Assembly (NCBI RefSeq): GCF_014066305.1
Contig: NW_023501080.1
Coordinates: 372,001-436,000 of the forward strand
DNA: 64,000 nucleotides
Direction: 5' to 3'
Source of the DNA: Letharia columbiana
Taxonomy: Eukaryota; Ascomycota; Lecanoromycetes; Lecanorales; Parmeliaceae
Shown: piece after piece, positions 14,921 through 29,523 of the stretch
Numbering within the stretch: the stretch's first letter is position 1
Layout of the letters: the number at the start of each line of letters is the position of its first letter
The notes under the pieces: model-generated
Databases searched by the model: none
Seen by the model: only the letters and a program-made list of their open reading frames with translations
Told to the model about the DNA's origin: nothing
Made by a program: the position numbers and the translations under genes

Positions 14921-15354
14921 TACTATACGTTTTTAATCTACTTTTATTATTATAAAATTAATAAAGAAGATAAAAGCCTTAACTCTAAGTTAAATTAAAC
15001 TCTACTTACTTTCTATATAATAAATAATCTACTTCTATTACTATAAATCGCTAATTAATTATATTCTTATCTAAAAAAGTAATATCTACTTAATAATCTT
15101 ATTCTTAATATACCTCGCTAATTAAGTAAGTTATCTTCTTAATAAATCGTCTAAAACTATAATTAATAGATCGATCTTATTAATAACTCGACTTAGAGTT
15201 ATATATAATTAACTATAAATAAAGATCTCGAGATATAGATATAGATTAATCTACTATAATAACTAGCTTTAGATCTTATTAATTATTATATTAAAGACTA
15301 ATTAAATTAAAAATTAAATATATTAAAAGAAAGTATATAGATCGTTTAAATTAG

Positions 15355-18300
15355 GCGAAGTTAGAGGGATATATAATATATAATATTATTTATTATTATA
15401 TTCGCCTTTAAGAATATAATAATTAAGTATCTTAGATTTAATATACTTAATTTATAGATATATCTTATTATATAAATTTATACGCTACTTTAAATTTCTT
15501 AATAATATTATTATATAATTCTATTTTAACTTTAAATAATAAGATAAAAGCGAGGTTAATTTAAAGATATTTATTATTTTAGTAGATAGAAGAAAGCTAT
15601 CTTTCTTATTAACGACTTAATTTCTACTATTATAAATAATCTTAATTTTAAAAAACTTATTAAGAACTTAACTATTAAACTAAGCGATATTCTTATTAAG
15701 AATATAAAGAATTACTTTAAATATATAGAAATTAGCTATTTAATATAGATTAAGATTATTATAAATAGTATTAATTAGCTAAGTAATAAAGTTATCTAAT
15801 AATTACTTAATAGATTAATTAATAGCTTCTTATTCTTCGAAGCTTATTAAGATATTATTATTTATATCTAATAGTCTTTAAGCGAATTTCTTTATATTAA
15901 TTTAATCTTAATTAATTAAATTAAGATTTTAAAGTCTTATATTTTCTATTAATCTAAGAATTTAAATATAATTTTAAAGATAAAATACTCTTAATATAGT
16001 TTAAGCGATATAATCTAACTTAATACTCTTAATAATTAAAAGAATTTAATAAAAGTTATTATAGAAGTATATAACTATATTATTAAAAGAAGTAAGATTT
16101 TTTTAAATATCTTAAAGTATATAATTAATAATCTCGATATTATAGCGATTTTATATAAAGATCTTATTTTAGAAAATAAGCTTAATCGCCTTTAATAATT
16201 AAGTTAAATTAAACTTTATTAATATATTATAATTAAATTAAATAATAATATTAAGAGAAATCTTAAAGCGAGAATAAGTAATAATATTATTTTAAAGAAG
16301 AATAAAGATAATATTAGATAAAGCTATAGTAATAGCTATTTTAAAGTTATTTTATACTCTTTATAATATAATATTCTAAAGTATAATCTTATTAATATCT
16401 TTATAGTTATTAAAAAAGAAGAGTTAATTATTAAAATAAGAGATTATATTTTAAATAGCGTTAGCTATAGTAATTTAATTATTATTAAAACTTATTTATA
16501 TTTAATTTTAGATATTAATTTAATAGCTATATACTTCGCGTAGAAGTCGATTTTAATTATTAATATAATACTATTTATAGTCTCGCTAAATTACGAATAG
16601 ATTAAAGTTAATAATAAGACTAATATTCTTTATAGAGCTAATATTATTTTTCTTTAAGCGAATTTAAATTAAATAAAGATAGAAGTCTTCGACGATAATT
16701 TATTTATATTATATATTATTTAATAGAGAAAGAGTATAATATTAAGTTTAAAGAATATAAATAAGATTATTAAATAATTTAAATAAAGAATAATAAGTAT
16801 TAATTAAGAAATATACGTAAAGTATAAAAGAAGAATTAAATTATTTATAAGTAAAAAAAGAAAAAATATATCTAGCGCGAAAAGTTTTAATAGCTAAAAA
16901 AAGAATATTATATTAAAAAAAGTCGCGATATTTTAAAATTATTATTAGCGCGATAATCTTCTTATTCTATAGCTTAAAATACTTTAATTTATTAAAGAAA
17001 TTATTAAGAAAAAATATATTTAGCGAAAAAAGTTTTAATATATAAAAAAAGAAATACTATATTAAAAAAAGTTATAATATTTTAATATTATTATTAGCGC
17101 GATAAGCTATTTATATTATACTTAAAGTATTTCTATTTAATAAAAAAGAAATTATCTATATATCTTAATTTATAATTATTTTATAGATTTAGAGAGTTAT
17201 CGAGCTTATATTATAGTAGAATTATTATAAAGAGATCTTATAAGACGTATCCTCCCTATTAAGCCGCTACTTTATTTAATATTTAATTTTATTTAACGTT
17301 ATTATAAAGTAAGTCTCTTACTATATAGATATTATAATAGAAAAAAAGAATATTATTATTTATTATATATAAGTCTTTAAAGAATATAGAATTTAATATA
17401 TTTAGAAGAAGATATCGTAGATAGAAGAGCTCTCTAGCGTTTAAATTAATATAATATATTCTTATAATAATATCTCTACGCCTCTAACGTAAACTTTATT
17501 TAAATATATCTCGCTTATTTTTTTTTTAGATATATTATATCGATAGATCGATATAGAAGAGATCTTCTACTCATTTTCGTTATCGATATTATTAATTTAG
17601 CTAAAAAAAGACTATTAGCTTAATCTAGCGTTTATATTCTATATTAATTATATAAAATAGATTATTATTATTATTAAATATTATATTATATTAATTTAAA
17701 AGATAAATAAATAATTATTTAATAGAAGAATTATAATTATATAATTTAAAGCTAAAAATCCTTTAATAGACTTTTATAGAGCCTATTTATTATATATCTT
17801 AATACTCTTAAATCTTATTTATCTAATCTAGCTCTATATCATTTTAATTTATATCTACTTTTATACTCTATTTAAAAACTAATCTTAATCGCTATTCTTA
17901 TAAATATATTTAAAAATATATTTATAGACTTTAATATTAATATAAATCTTTATATTAATATAAGCGTTATATTTAATTAATAAATAAAAACTATAAAATA
18001 TTATCTAATAATTCTATTTAAATTTATTATCTAATATCTTAATAGATCTATATTAATAATATATAAGATATTTAAAATCTAATTTAAAGACGATATAATC
18101 GCTTAAGTCCTTCGAAAACTACTTATTATATATATTTTTATCTAAGTTCTAATAAGATAAAATAATATCTATTCTATTAATAGTATATTAGCTATAATTT
18201 TTATAAAGTATATATCTAATAATAATTATATAGAGATTAGAAAATAGATTTTAATTAGAAATATTAATATTAATAGCGATATTTATCTTAGCGACGTTAA

Positions 18301-21000
18301 AGAATTAATCTTTAGAGTATAATATAATAAGAATATAAATATATAATAAGCCTCGTTTTTAAAATTTAATAATATAGATATAGGTGGGAACTCGATCTAT
18401 TACTTATAAAGTTAGTTAGAGTTAAAACTAATCGATATTTTAATTAATTATACTTCGCTCTTATAGAGGTAAAAAAAATATATATTATAGGGCTAATTAA
18501 TAGAAATTACGATATATAATAAGCTAAATTATATTAGAAGTACTTTTAGAGATTATAATCTATACTAATCGTCTAACTAATATATTATTTAAGAGACTAC
18601 TCTATTAAATAAAATAGAGAAAAGTTATTATACTATAATAAGGGGTAAAAAGAATAAAAGTATATCTAATATCTTTTTCTTTAGAATATTATTTATAAAG
18701 GCCTTTAGCTTTAATCTAAATACTCTAATAATTAGATTAGATTAATTAATAACGCGTTTATTAAATAGAAGATTTTTAATAATCTTAATTTATTTTAAAT
18801 TATAGATAAAAGTTATAAAGAGATTTAATTAATCGAACTTAATAAATAGAATAATAATATTCTAATAGAGTTATTTTATAAATTATAGATCTTCTTAATA
18901 GAAGAAAGAGAGAATAATATATTATTTATTAGTCTAATTATCTATAATAGCTTTATCGATATAAATATTAATAATTACTTAATAGATATTAACTTAAATA
19001 ATCTTCTAATTTATCTTTAATTAATAAAGTTTATTATTTTTAATAGCTATATAGATATCGTAGATAAAATACTATAATAATCTATCGTAGTAAAGAAAAT
19101 AGTTAAACTTACTAAAATAACTCTATATTATATATCTATAAAAAGTTAATAATCGATAGAATAGAAGAAATAGATAAAATAGATCTATAATATAAGATAA
19201 GCGTTATTTATATAGAGTTATCTCGATTAATAATTTCTCTAACTTATAAAATAGCTTTATTATTTCTACTTCGCTAAATAAGAAGACTTTTACTTAATAT
19301 ATTATCTATATAAAATATATTATTATATTATAACTATTTATTAAATAGAAAGATAAGAGAATAATATAGAGATATATAAGTTAAATACTAATATAGTATA
19401 TTAAATCTCTTATTACTTTAAGTCTCTATTAATATATTTCTAGTCTTAGATATATTTAATAAATTATTAATATTATTCTCTTAGACGATAGCGATTTTAT
19501 CTAAAATAAAAATAATTATAAATATATAAATTATAATATTATAGATTCTTATAAAGTAGCTTATAGCTCTATATATTTAAATCGATTTTTAATCTTTTAA
19601 ATATCGATTTAAGAGTATTAATATAGAAATTAATACTTTTAAGAATTATAGCTATTTTATAATAAAGTATCTAATTAATATAATTATAGTAGCTATATCT
19701 AGTAAAGTTAATATAAAAAACGCGATTAAAAGAAAGTTATATTATATTATAAATTAATCTTAAATATTATTTATAATATAGATTTAATTAAAAATCGATT
19801 TTTCGCTCTTTAAAGATATTAGAATAGATATATAAGTAGTAATTACTCTCTAAATTTTATATATATAGAGAGTAATTAAATAATTAATAGTAATCTATTA
19901 TAAGATTATAGAGATTATATTATTATATTAAACGCTATAGCGATAAAATTCTTTATAATTATTAATAAAATTTAAGATCTCTAGCGTTAAAGAATAAAGG
20001 ATTTAATTAATAATATACTCGCTAAGATTAATTAAATTATTTATAATCGTTTCGACGCTCTTATAACTCTATTCTATATCGTTTACTTCTTAATTAATAT
20101 CTATTTTAGATATATTAACTTTAGTCTTTTCGCTATCGTAGTATTATTTAACTATCTTATCTTTTTATAATATTATATTATAGCTATTATAAATCTAATT
20201 TATAAAATTTAAATTATATTATATAGACTTTATAATATATAGATAACGCGCGATATAGCTAATAAGTCTTATTAAAGACTAAATAGAACTTAAATAAGAG
20301 TTAAAAGATAGATTAAAAGGACGTAAGCTATCGAAAGAGTTATTATTAAAGAAGTCTACTAATAGATCTCATAATAGAGAGTCTTTAATAGCGTTTTCCT
20401 CTTATTTAGAAGCTTCTTCTTAATAATATTTAGAATCTAATACGCGTTAAGAGACTTTAAAATAAAATAATAAAGAATAAATAGAGAAGAAAGACGCGTT
20501 TTAAAAGATAGTATCGCTAAGTTAAAAGATATTATCGCTAACTTAAAAAGAGTATATAGAAGAGGATATATCTATTTAAACTCTTTTTAAAGATCTTTTA
20601 ACGCGTTTATAAGTAGTAATAGATAGCTATTAAGCTCGCTTACGGCCTCGATTATTAGTAATAACGAATTTATTAAAGAGATAATTTAAGAGGCGTTAGT
20701 AGAGCCTCTAAAAGGTAAGTAAATAAAGAGATATATATATCTTATAGATCTAGTAATATAAGAGCGAGGGATAGAGAGAGTAAATATATTTATATTAGTA
20801 GAATTAATAGAATTAATAGAGTAATAGAGAAATAATAATTATATAAATAGATAAAAGAATTATTATTCGATTTCGTTCCGAACGTATTTAATATAACTAC
20901 GATATTTAAATATTAGTTTAATTTATTAATAGTAGATTAAACTTTATTATTTTTATAGCGTTAGAAAGCGTATACTAAGCTTTATAATTTATTAAATTAT
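15355..21000. mobile_element. Unclassified RIPped element sequence
   Basis: This is a strongly TA-rich stretch without internal homology to the other elements I could align. It includes a local direct repeat: about 16,860-16,935 and 17,010-17,090 both carry an AAAAAATAT-TAGCG-AAAAGTTTTAATA pattern. It is likely a separate transposon within the nest, but no coding or terminal features can be read. Confidence 0.4.
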
Positions 21001-21063
21001 AAAGAAATAGTATTTATAGAGAGCTAGTTATTTTAGAGGATAAGACTTCTATATATAGATTTT

Positions 21064-21225
21064 TATAGATTTTTAATAATTATAAACGTTAATTTATTTA
21101 CTCGTAATATCTAACTAAAAAGAAAAAAAAAAAATTAATAATTAACTATATATATAAAAAAATTCAAGATAAGTTTTCAAGTTTAGCTCTATCTTATTCT
21201 ATTATATATACTAATATTTTATAAA
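21064..21225 (+). repeat. Short interspersed repeat 'M', 3' fragment
   Basis: It matches the 3' ends of the M copies, sharing AACTATATATATAAA and TTTAGCTCTATCTTATTCT. Together with the inverted copy at 21,430-21,850 it forms a head-to-head pair around an A/T homopolymer tract. Confidence 0.6.
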
Positions 21226-21227
21226 AT

Positions 21228-21398
21228 CTTCTTTCAAAAAAAAAAATTTTTTAAAAAAAAAAAAAAATAAAAAAAAAAAAAAAAAAAATTTTTTTTTTTT
21301 TAATTATATTTTTTTTTTTATTTTTTTTTTTATATAAATTTAATAAAAAAAAAAATTTTTAATATTTTTTTTTTTTTTTTTTTTTTTTAATATAATAA

Positions 21399-21435
<37 letters not shown>
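21228..21435. repeat. Poly(A)/poly(T) low-complexity tract
   Basis: Long alternating runs of A and T, including an A run of more than 30 near 21,400. No other content is visible. Homopolymer lengths in such a tract are unreliable in most assemblies. Confidence 0.9.
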
Positions 21436-21438
<3 letters not shown>

Positions 21439-21850
21439 AATTTATATATATAGCTAATTATTAATTCGAATTCGCTACGCTTTTTAATTAAATTAATTAA
21501 TTTATTATAAATAAATAAATTAGCGTCTATAACTATTAAAATCTTATCCTTCTACGCCTCTCTATACTCTCTTATTAAAAAAATAGATATATATTATTAA
21601 CACATAGAATTACTTTTTTATTTTCTATTAAAATTTTGAGATTTTTTTTTTAAATTTTAAAGCGCTATTTATGCTTTTCTAATTTTTAAGAATTTTAAAA
21701 TTTAGTCTTATAATTATTAAAGCGTAAGGAATTCAAATATCGCTCACTAAAGTTCGCTTATTAAAGATCGCTTATCTACTTACTCGATAGCCCTAATTTA
21801 AAATTAAAAAAAATTATAAATTTAATTTATAGATCTTTACTCGTATATTA
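21430..21850 (-). repeat. Short interspersed repeat 'M', inverted and less mutated copy
   Basis: The reverse complement begins CGAGTAAAGATCTATAAATT and matches the copies at 26,511, 27,831 and 29,524. It still holds CA/TG words (CACATAG, TTTTGAG, ATTCAAAT), so it is less RIPped than its surroundings. Confidence 0.65.
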
Positions 21851-21959
21851 TAATATAATATTATTTAAGTATATAAAGATAGTAAACTAAATTATAATAT
21901 CGTTCTTCGCTTATTATATAGTAATTTAACGTAGAATTATAGAGAGCTAAGCTATATTC

Positions 21960-22200
21960 TTAATAATAAAAATCTTACTATTACTTAATTTCTTCGTAAT
22001 ATTCTTCGTAGTATTCTTCGTAGTATTTTTTACATTTATCTATTATAGTAATTTCTTCTCTTATCTTAATTAAGTAATAAATTAACTATTTAATTAAGTA
22101 AATTATTAAGTTAATAGAATAGAAAGAATTAATTAAGCGATTAATTAAGTAACTAGCTAAGTAACTAGCTAAGTAACTAAAAGAATTTAACTTAATTACT
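21960..22200. repeat. Inverted partner of 14,400-14,560
   Basis: It contains the reverse complements of the ACGAAGAATACT and AGTTACTTAGCTAG repeat motifs seen near 14,400-14,560. The pair lies about 7.4 kb apart in opposite orientation, as expected of the two ends of one inverted-repeat-bounded element. Confidence 0.5.
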
Positions 22201-22565
22201 AGCGAAACTTATTATATAGTTAATTTATTTTCGTTTTTAATATATTTTAAAATAGAGTTATTAAATTCTAAAGCTAATCGTTTAAGATATCGAGAATAAA
22301 TAAGCTAAAAGTAGATATAGTAATAGTCTATTAAAAGATTTACTACTTAATTACTTATATATAATAACTCTATATAATAAGCTAAGTATTAATAAATAAG
22401 TATTATAAATATTAATTACGTATAGTAACTCTATATAATAAGCTAAGTTATTAATAGATAAGCGATATAAGTATTAAGATAGATAGAGGCGTAGCGTAAT
22501 TAACTAGTATTATAAATAAGCGAATAAATTTAATAAACTTCTATTAAAGTAATCTTTAGATATTA

Positions 22566-22705
22566 CTATTATTTATTAAGAAATAACTTTTAATATTATA
22601 ATATTAATATAATATAAAGTTATTCTATTAATCTATATAATCTATAGATATATATATATAAAGAAAAGACGCGCTAAGATTTAATAAGAAAGGTATATCG
22701 AGTAT
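22566..22705 (+). repeat. ~140-bp direct repeat, right copy
   Basis: Direct-repeat partner of 13122-13265. From here to 25,366 the sequence appears to be the internal region of the LTR element. Confidence 0.6.
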
Positions 22706-25366
22706 AAAGAATTAATTCGTAATAATTATAATAAGACTTCTTTATACTTTCTTAGCTTAACGAAGAGAATTAATAAATATTTTTTACTTTTTATTTAAAA
22801 TAAGCGATAAAGCTTAATAAAGAAAATATTAGATATTTCTATTATATAAAAGTCTTATTATATATTTAAACTATTAGATATCTATATTATTCGAAAGAAT
22901 TTATATTAAATAACTTATATTATTAATAATAGCTTAATTTATTAAAAAACGAGTTCTCTATATCGAATATAAGAAATTCTTCTCTACTTTATTCTCCGTA
23001 AAAAGTCTATTATCGACTAATATACTCTCGATAAACTTTCTATTATTCGAAAAAATACTATTTAGAATATTTATAGTCTTTATAATAACTTAATTAATTA
23101 AGAAATAAATATTATAAATCTTCGCGAAACTTTAACTCTTAATATAGAGATCTATTATCTTTCTTAACTCGTATATATCTTTATAATATCGAAGTATTAG
23201 AGATCTCTTTATTTTACTTAATAAAGATATTATTCGATATTTATAATTTCTCGATAAGAAAGTCTAATTAAAATCGCTATTTTTATATCTATCTTCTTTA
23301 CTTTATTTTTATTTATATTTAATATATTATAAATTCTTTAAATTTATTTATATTAGTATTAAAATATTACTCTTTATATTATCGTTATAAGAACGCTTTC
23401 TCTTTTTCTAGATTATAATTTTCTATATATTATAATTAGCTATATCTTATATATAAAAATCTATATAAAAAATATTTATCTTTAAACTTATTATAACTTC
23501 GTATATTATATATATAGCGATCTCTATCTATTAAAAATCTTTATTAGCGATATTATAAGATATTAAGTTATTTAAAAAAGATCTAAGATTAAAATTCGCT
23601 TAATATCTTAGCTTCTTTTTCTTTATAGAAGATATTAAAATAATAAAAAGAGATATAGATTAAAAACTCGACTAATATTTCTATCTTTATCTATATTACG
23701 AGATTTCGAAATATTAAGATTATATTAATATCGATTAATCTTATTATAGCTAGTTAGATAATTACTTAATTTATAATTATTAAATTTATTATTATTTAAT
23801 AATATTAATAGATCTAAATTCGAGAATTAAAAAATAAGAATTATAAATAAACTTAGTCTTAATAAAAATTACTTTTCTATTAACGCTTTTTAATTAAACT
23901 ATATTATATCGCGTTTTAGAGAAAAGACTATTAAGTATATAATATCTAGACGTCGAATAACTATAAAAAATCCTTATCTCTTAATTAACGACCTTCTAAA
24001 TTAACTAAGTAATCTTTATAAAAGTCTATTAGATATTATTTAATAAAAAAATATTTATAACTATTTAATCTTTAGAAGATATAATAATTAATTATTTTTT
24101 AAGTACTATATAGAGTTTATAAAATATATTATATATATATAAAAGTATAGTAATAAAGAATATTAGATTAATATTATTTAATTAGATCTTATAATCGATT
24201 TAAGAAATAAGATAAATCTTCGTCTTTAGAATAAATATATTATATATAAAAGAAAGTAAATATTATTAGATTTAAAGAAATATCTTATTATATTAGAATA
24301 TCGTAATTTTATATATATAAAATAATTAATAAATAAGAAAGTAAAGATATTTATTAAATAGTATATTAAGATAAAACTCGAGAATATAAGTAAATTATAT
24401 AATAAATATACTATTATTTCTTATTCTAATTTAAAGAAATATAGATAATAGATATAATTATATAAATATAATAGATAAAAATATTTAAAATTAGTATATC
24501 GCTTAATAATATCTTAGATATCTTATTTTTAAATAAATTAAAATTATTCGATATCTTTAGAATAATCTTATTTTTTTATATTCGTAAATCGACTTCGTAG
24601 ATTTATATTACTTAATAGTATCTTATATTAAATCTATTAATCGAGCTCTTCTTATTATTATATATATAAAGATCTTTTTAAATTATAATACGTTATTTAT
24701 AAATCTTATTATCGTTATTAATAATCTTAATCGTTATCGACTAAATAATATCTTATAAAGAAACTTATACTAGAATTATTTAATATTAATTTAGAATTTT
24801 AGCGTTTACGACTCGATTCGATTCGAGAGATCTCGATTAATTATATTATATTATTTTATTAATATTCTTTATTCTAAAATATCGATTTAAGAGTTATTAT
24901 AAATTACTAAAATAATTATAATTATTACTTATTTATTTTTTTATCGATTTTCTTTAAATTAAGTTTTCTATACTCGCTATATCTCTAGCTAATAACGAAA
25001 TTAATACGAGAATCTATACGAAGTCTATTACTACTACTATCGTTATTAAAAAAAAAATACTATATTAAAAATCTCGAATAATAAAAAGTTCTTTATTTTT
25101 ATAGATTTTTAGCGAGTATAATATATATATATATAATAAAGTTATTTAATTCTTTCGAATATCTATAATAAGTAGACTAGATAAAAGAAGAATTTAGAGA
25201 ATTTTATTAATACGTAGATAAGATATAATTATATCTTTAAAATCTTAATTATCTTTAATTAAGATCTATACGAACTATAAATATTTAAAGATATAAGATA
25301 AATAATAGATTTATATCTTCGATTTATTAGCTATAGAGACTATAGCTCTTTAAGAGAAGAAAGTAC

Positions 25367-25536
25367 TATTATAAGCGTATTTTTAATATACTATTTAGCT
25401 TTTAAATCTATAGCTAGCGAGTCTTAACGAAGATATCTTCTATTATATTATATCTTCTTTTTATCTATATAATTCGATAATTCTATTATTCTATTCTATC
25501 TTACTTATATAATATATCTCTATACTAGTTTTAATA
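25367..25536 (+). repeat. Right LTR of the nested element
   Basis: This is the partner of 12959-13121. It ends in TTTTAATA immediately before the AATAC duplication and the resumed host element. Confidence 0.7.
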
Positions 25537-26510
25537 AATACTTTATTAAATTAATATTATAAATTAGAATATTAAATCTATTAAATCTATAAAAACTCTA
25601 TTAATATATATTTAAAAAGTTATTAATATATTAGCGAGTTTAAAAGATATAATTAAATATTTAAAGTAATTATAATAATTATAAAACGTTATTTTCTACT
25701 TATTATCTTTTTTAATTTAAATTTAATAATAGATATTCTTAAAGTCTAGCTTTATAAAGATTTTAAACTTATATAAATAATTTAGAATCTTAATAATTAG
25801 AAGTAGCGAATATTAATTTTTAATAATTAATATAAAAATAAAGTTATTTATTCTTTTTAGAAATAAAAAAAATTAATACTTTAATTAAGAAAGTCGAATA
25901 GCGAATTTAATCTTTTTAAAGAAAATTCTTTAAATATTATTATAACTTCGTTAATTTTATTTAAGATAAATTATATAAAAAACTATATAATAATTTTATA
26001 TTACTTTTAATCTTAATAATATAATCTCTCTACTTAAACGAAAATAAGATTTTTACTTTTATATTAAAAAAAAAATTATTAAATTTTAATAACTTTTAAG
26101 AGAGCTTTAAATTACGCTTATTTTTTAATTTACTTCGCGTTATTATAGCGTATACGATTATAAATATATTTAACTTTTCTTTAATAATTTAAATAAATTT
26201 AATAAATTTTTATTTTTTAATTTATTAATATTAATCTTAAATTACTACTACTTTATCGCTAGATTTAATAATATTTATAATTAATTTAATTTAAATATAT
26301 TTAATATAATATTAAAATCTTTTTAATTAATAGTATAAAAGAGTATATTATACTTTTTATTCTAATTCTAACTATCTACTAATTAATAATCTAGCTAATA
26401 TATATTATAATAATATATACTTTAATTATTTAATACTTTCGATTATAATAAAATAATATTATAAGACTTTAAATTCTATTAAAATATAATTTTTATAAAA
26501 TTAAATTAAT

Positions 26511-27127
26511 ACGAGTAAAGATCTATAAATTAAATTTATAAATTTATTTTAGATTAGAGCTATCGAGTAAACTTAATAAGCGATCTTTAATAAGCGATAT
26601 TTAAACTTCTTATCTTTAAATATTTATTAGACTTAATTTAGAAATTCTTTTCTTATCTAAAAGCTTATATTACGTTCTATAATTTAAAAGAAAAATCTTA
26701 AAATTTTAATAGAAAATAAAAAAGTTATTCTAAAATTAAATAATATATATCTATTTTTTTATTAAGACTATCGAGCGAACTTTAATAAGCGAAGTTTAAT
26801 AAGCGAAGTATAATAAGTAATATTTAAATTTCTTACGCTTTAATAATTATAATACTAAATTTAGAAATTCTTTTTTTTATCTAAAAGCCTATATTTTATT
26901 CTATAATTTAAAAAAAAATCTTAAAAATTTAATAGAAAATAAAAAAGTTATTCTATACGTTAATAACGTATATCTATTTTTTTAATAATTACGAACGCTA
27001 ATTTATTTATTCGCGATAAGTTAGTCGATCTAATTAAAAAGTATAGAGAATTTAAATTTATAATTAACTATATATATAAATTTAAGATTTTCTAATTTAG
27101 CTCTATCTTATTCTTTTATATATATTA
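26511..27127 (+). repeat. Short interspersed repeat 'M'
   Basis: It interrupts element sequence that is continuous near 8620 in the first copy. It begins CGAGTAAAGATCTATAAATT, ends TAGCTCTATCTTATTC...TATATTAA, and carries an internal partial duplication of its TCGAGYRAACTTTAATAAGCG part. It has no obvious terminal inverted repeats. Confidence 0.65.
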
Positions 27128-27830
27128 ATATATTTTAATATCGAGTAAAGTAATAAGTTATCTCTATTCGTCTTAAAGCTTTATTTATCTCTTTATAAAA
27201 ATAGAAGAAATTATCTCTATTAATTTTTTTTTTATCTTACTTCTAAGACGATTATAAGATCTAATCTTTTTTTATTAATATTATATTAATATTAGCGATA
27301 AATAATTTATCGAGATTTAGATATTTAAATATTTAATAATTCTATTTATTATAATAAAAATAATTATTCTTCTTATAATTAGAATTAAAGAATTCGATTT
27401 TATATTTTACGCTATTCTCTTAAATACGTATTATTTTAGCGCTATTATTTAAAGCTAATTTAAACTTTAAAATTTACTTTTTTAAAAGCTTATTCTTAAT
27501 AAATCTTCTTAAAAACTTTAAATAAGAATTATCGCTAAAGCGTATATATTCTAAAATCTTTTTTTATATAATAATCTAAATAAGAATTTCTTTCTATTAT
27601 CTCGATATATTATTAATATTTAGAATTTTACTTTTAAGCTCTAATCTAAGCTTAGCTAAAAAGAAATTAACTTAATATTTCTTAGAAAATAAAAATAAAT
27701 AAATCTTTAATTTCTCTAAATAGATTTTAAAAATAAATATCTTCTAATTAAAGCGATATTTAATTTTCTCTTATTTTTTATAAATAAAAAGATAACGATT
27801 TATTAGATTTATAATTAAATTAAATAGAAA

Positions 27831-28446
27831 CGAGTAAAGATCTATAAATTAAATTCATAATCGTTTTTTTAAATTAGAGCTATCGTCGAAAATTTTAATA
27901 AGCGATCTTTAGTAAGCGATATTTAAATTTCTTACTTTTAAATATCTCTAAGATTAATTTTAGTAATTTTTATTTATCTAAAAGCTTATATTACGATCTA
28001 TAATTTAAATAAAAAATCTTAAAAATTTAATAGAGAATAAAAAAGTTATTTTAAAATTAAATAATATATATCTAATTAAGACTATTCGACTATTAAGCGA
28101 AGTTTAATAAGTAAACTTTAATAGTCAATATTTAATAGTTAATATTTAAGATTCTTATTCTTTAATAATTATAAGATTAAAGATTTAAAATTATTACGCT
28201 ATTAAAAAGCGTAATCTTCGCTCTATAATTTAAAAAAATAATCTTAAAATTTTTAAAAGAAAATAGTAAAGTTATTAGAGGGTTAGAAGTAGAATAAGAG
28301 ATTTTAATAATTACGAACGCTAATTTATTTATTCGCGATAACTTAGTCGATCTAGTTAAAAAGCGTAGAGAATTTAAATTTATAATTAACTATATATATA
28401 AATTTAAGATTTTTAAACTTAGCTCTATTTTATTCTATTATATATA
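27831..28446 (+). repeat. Short interspersed repeat 'M'
   Basis: Same start and end words as the copy at 26,511. It interrupts element sequence that is continuous near 9318 in the first copy and also shows the internal duplication. Confidence 0.65.
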
Positions 28447-29030
28447 TTAATTATTTAAAAAAATAAAATAAAAATAAAAATTATTTCTCTTAGATTATAG
28501 ATTTAATAATACTTATATTATTAAATATTAAAATTATTTTCTAAAAATTATATATAATAAATAATTCTAATTTAATTAATAGTAAAATATTTAAGACTTA
28601 TAAGAAACTTAATTTTAACTTCGCGAAATTAATATAAATACTCTCTCTTATTAATATTCTTATAAAAATATATTTTTTTAAAATAAAATATTTTCGTTTT
28701 AATTAGTATATTCGTTAAAAATATAATAATAATTAATATAAATAAGTTTTTTCTAATTATAGATAATAAGCTAATATTATAAAGCTTATAATTATAAGTC
28801 TTTAATATAATTAATTCTTATTCTTATTTTAAATAATAATTTTTAACTCTAATAATTATAATATATTATTTTACGATAAGATATTTTAATTAATAAGAAA
28901 TTTTTAAATTAATTATTAACGCTATAGCGACTATCGATATTATATTTATTATTTATTATACGATTTAAAAATAAATCTAATATTATAATAATAATAAATC
29001 TTTTTTTTTAAAAGATAGAGAGATTAAAAT

Positions 29031-29304
29031 TATAAAAATATAGTTTATTAGCGATTAATTAGCGGATATAGACTATAAAAGATATAATATCGTTATAAAG
29101 TTTAATAATATATTTAATAATAAAACTAATCTCTAAAAAATATTAAAACTTTAAGATATATAAAGTAGATCTATATTCGTTAAGCCCTTAGATATATAAG
29201 ATATATTATTAAAATTAAATTCTAAAAAAAACTCTAATATAGAATATATAATATCGACGTTTTAATATAAGTAATATTAAGATTTATAATATATTAAATC
29301 TAAT
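29031..29304 (+). repeat. Terminal repeat 'A' at the end of the second element copy
   Basis: It matches 9889-10163 from TATAAAAATATAG to AAATCTAATA and closes the copy that began at 10164. Confidence 0.7.
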
Positions 29305-29523
29305 ACTCTCGAATTCTATTAAAATATAACCTCCGCGTATCTTAGCTACTATATTTTTAACCTTCGCGTATTTTAATTATCTAGATTTATATTATATTTA
29401 AAATCTAATCTCGAAGAGATTTTAAAGTATTAATTTATTCGTTTTATATATTATATATCTAATATTTTAATAGATTATAAGCTCGATTCTAACGCTATTA
29501 TTATATCTCGCTACTATTATATT

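Larger units (their letters stand above)
12959..25536 (+). mobile_element. 12.6-kb nested insertion bounded by ~165-bp LTRs
   Basis: The host element breaks after AATAC (12954-12958) and resumes with AATAC (25537-25541), a 5-bp target-site duplication. The insertion starts and ends with related 163- and 170-bp sequences (12959-13121 and 25367-25536) that share, for instance, AGCGAGTCTTAACGAAGATA. Their ends are TA...TA, fitting RIPped TG...CA. The structure is that of an LTR retrotransposon that itself took further insertions; at 12.6 kb it is too long for one element with such short LTRs. No reading frame survives. Confidence 0.75.
25537..29030. mobile_element. Second element copy, right portion
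   Basis: It resumes the element interrupted at 12958 and follows about 7592-9888 of the first copy. It is broken by the two M repeats at 26,511 and 27,831. All substitutions I compared are of RIP type. Confidence 0.75.

Noticed and set aside
21228..21435. Telomeric or centromeric repeat
   Set aside because: Only homopolymer runs of A and T; no TTAGGG units anywhere in the window.
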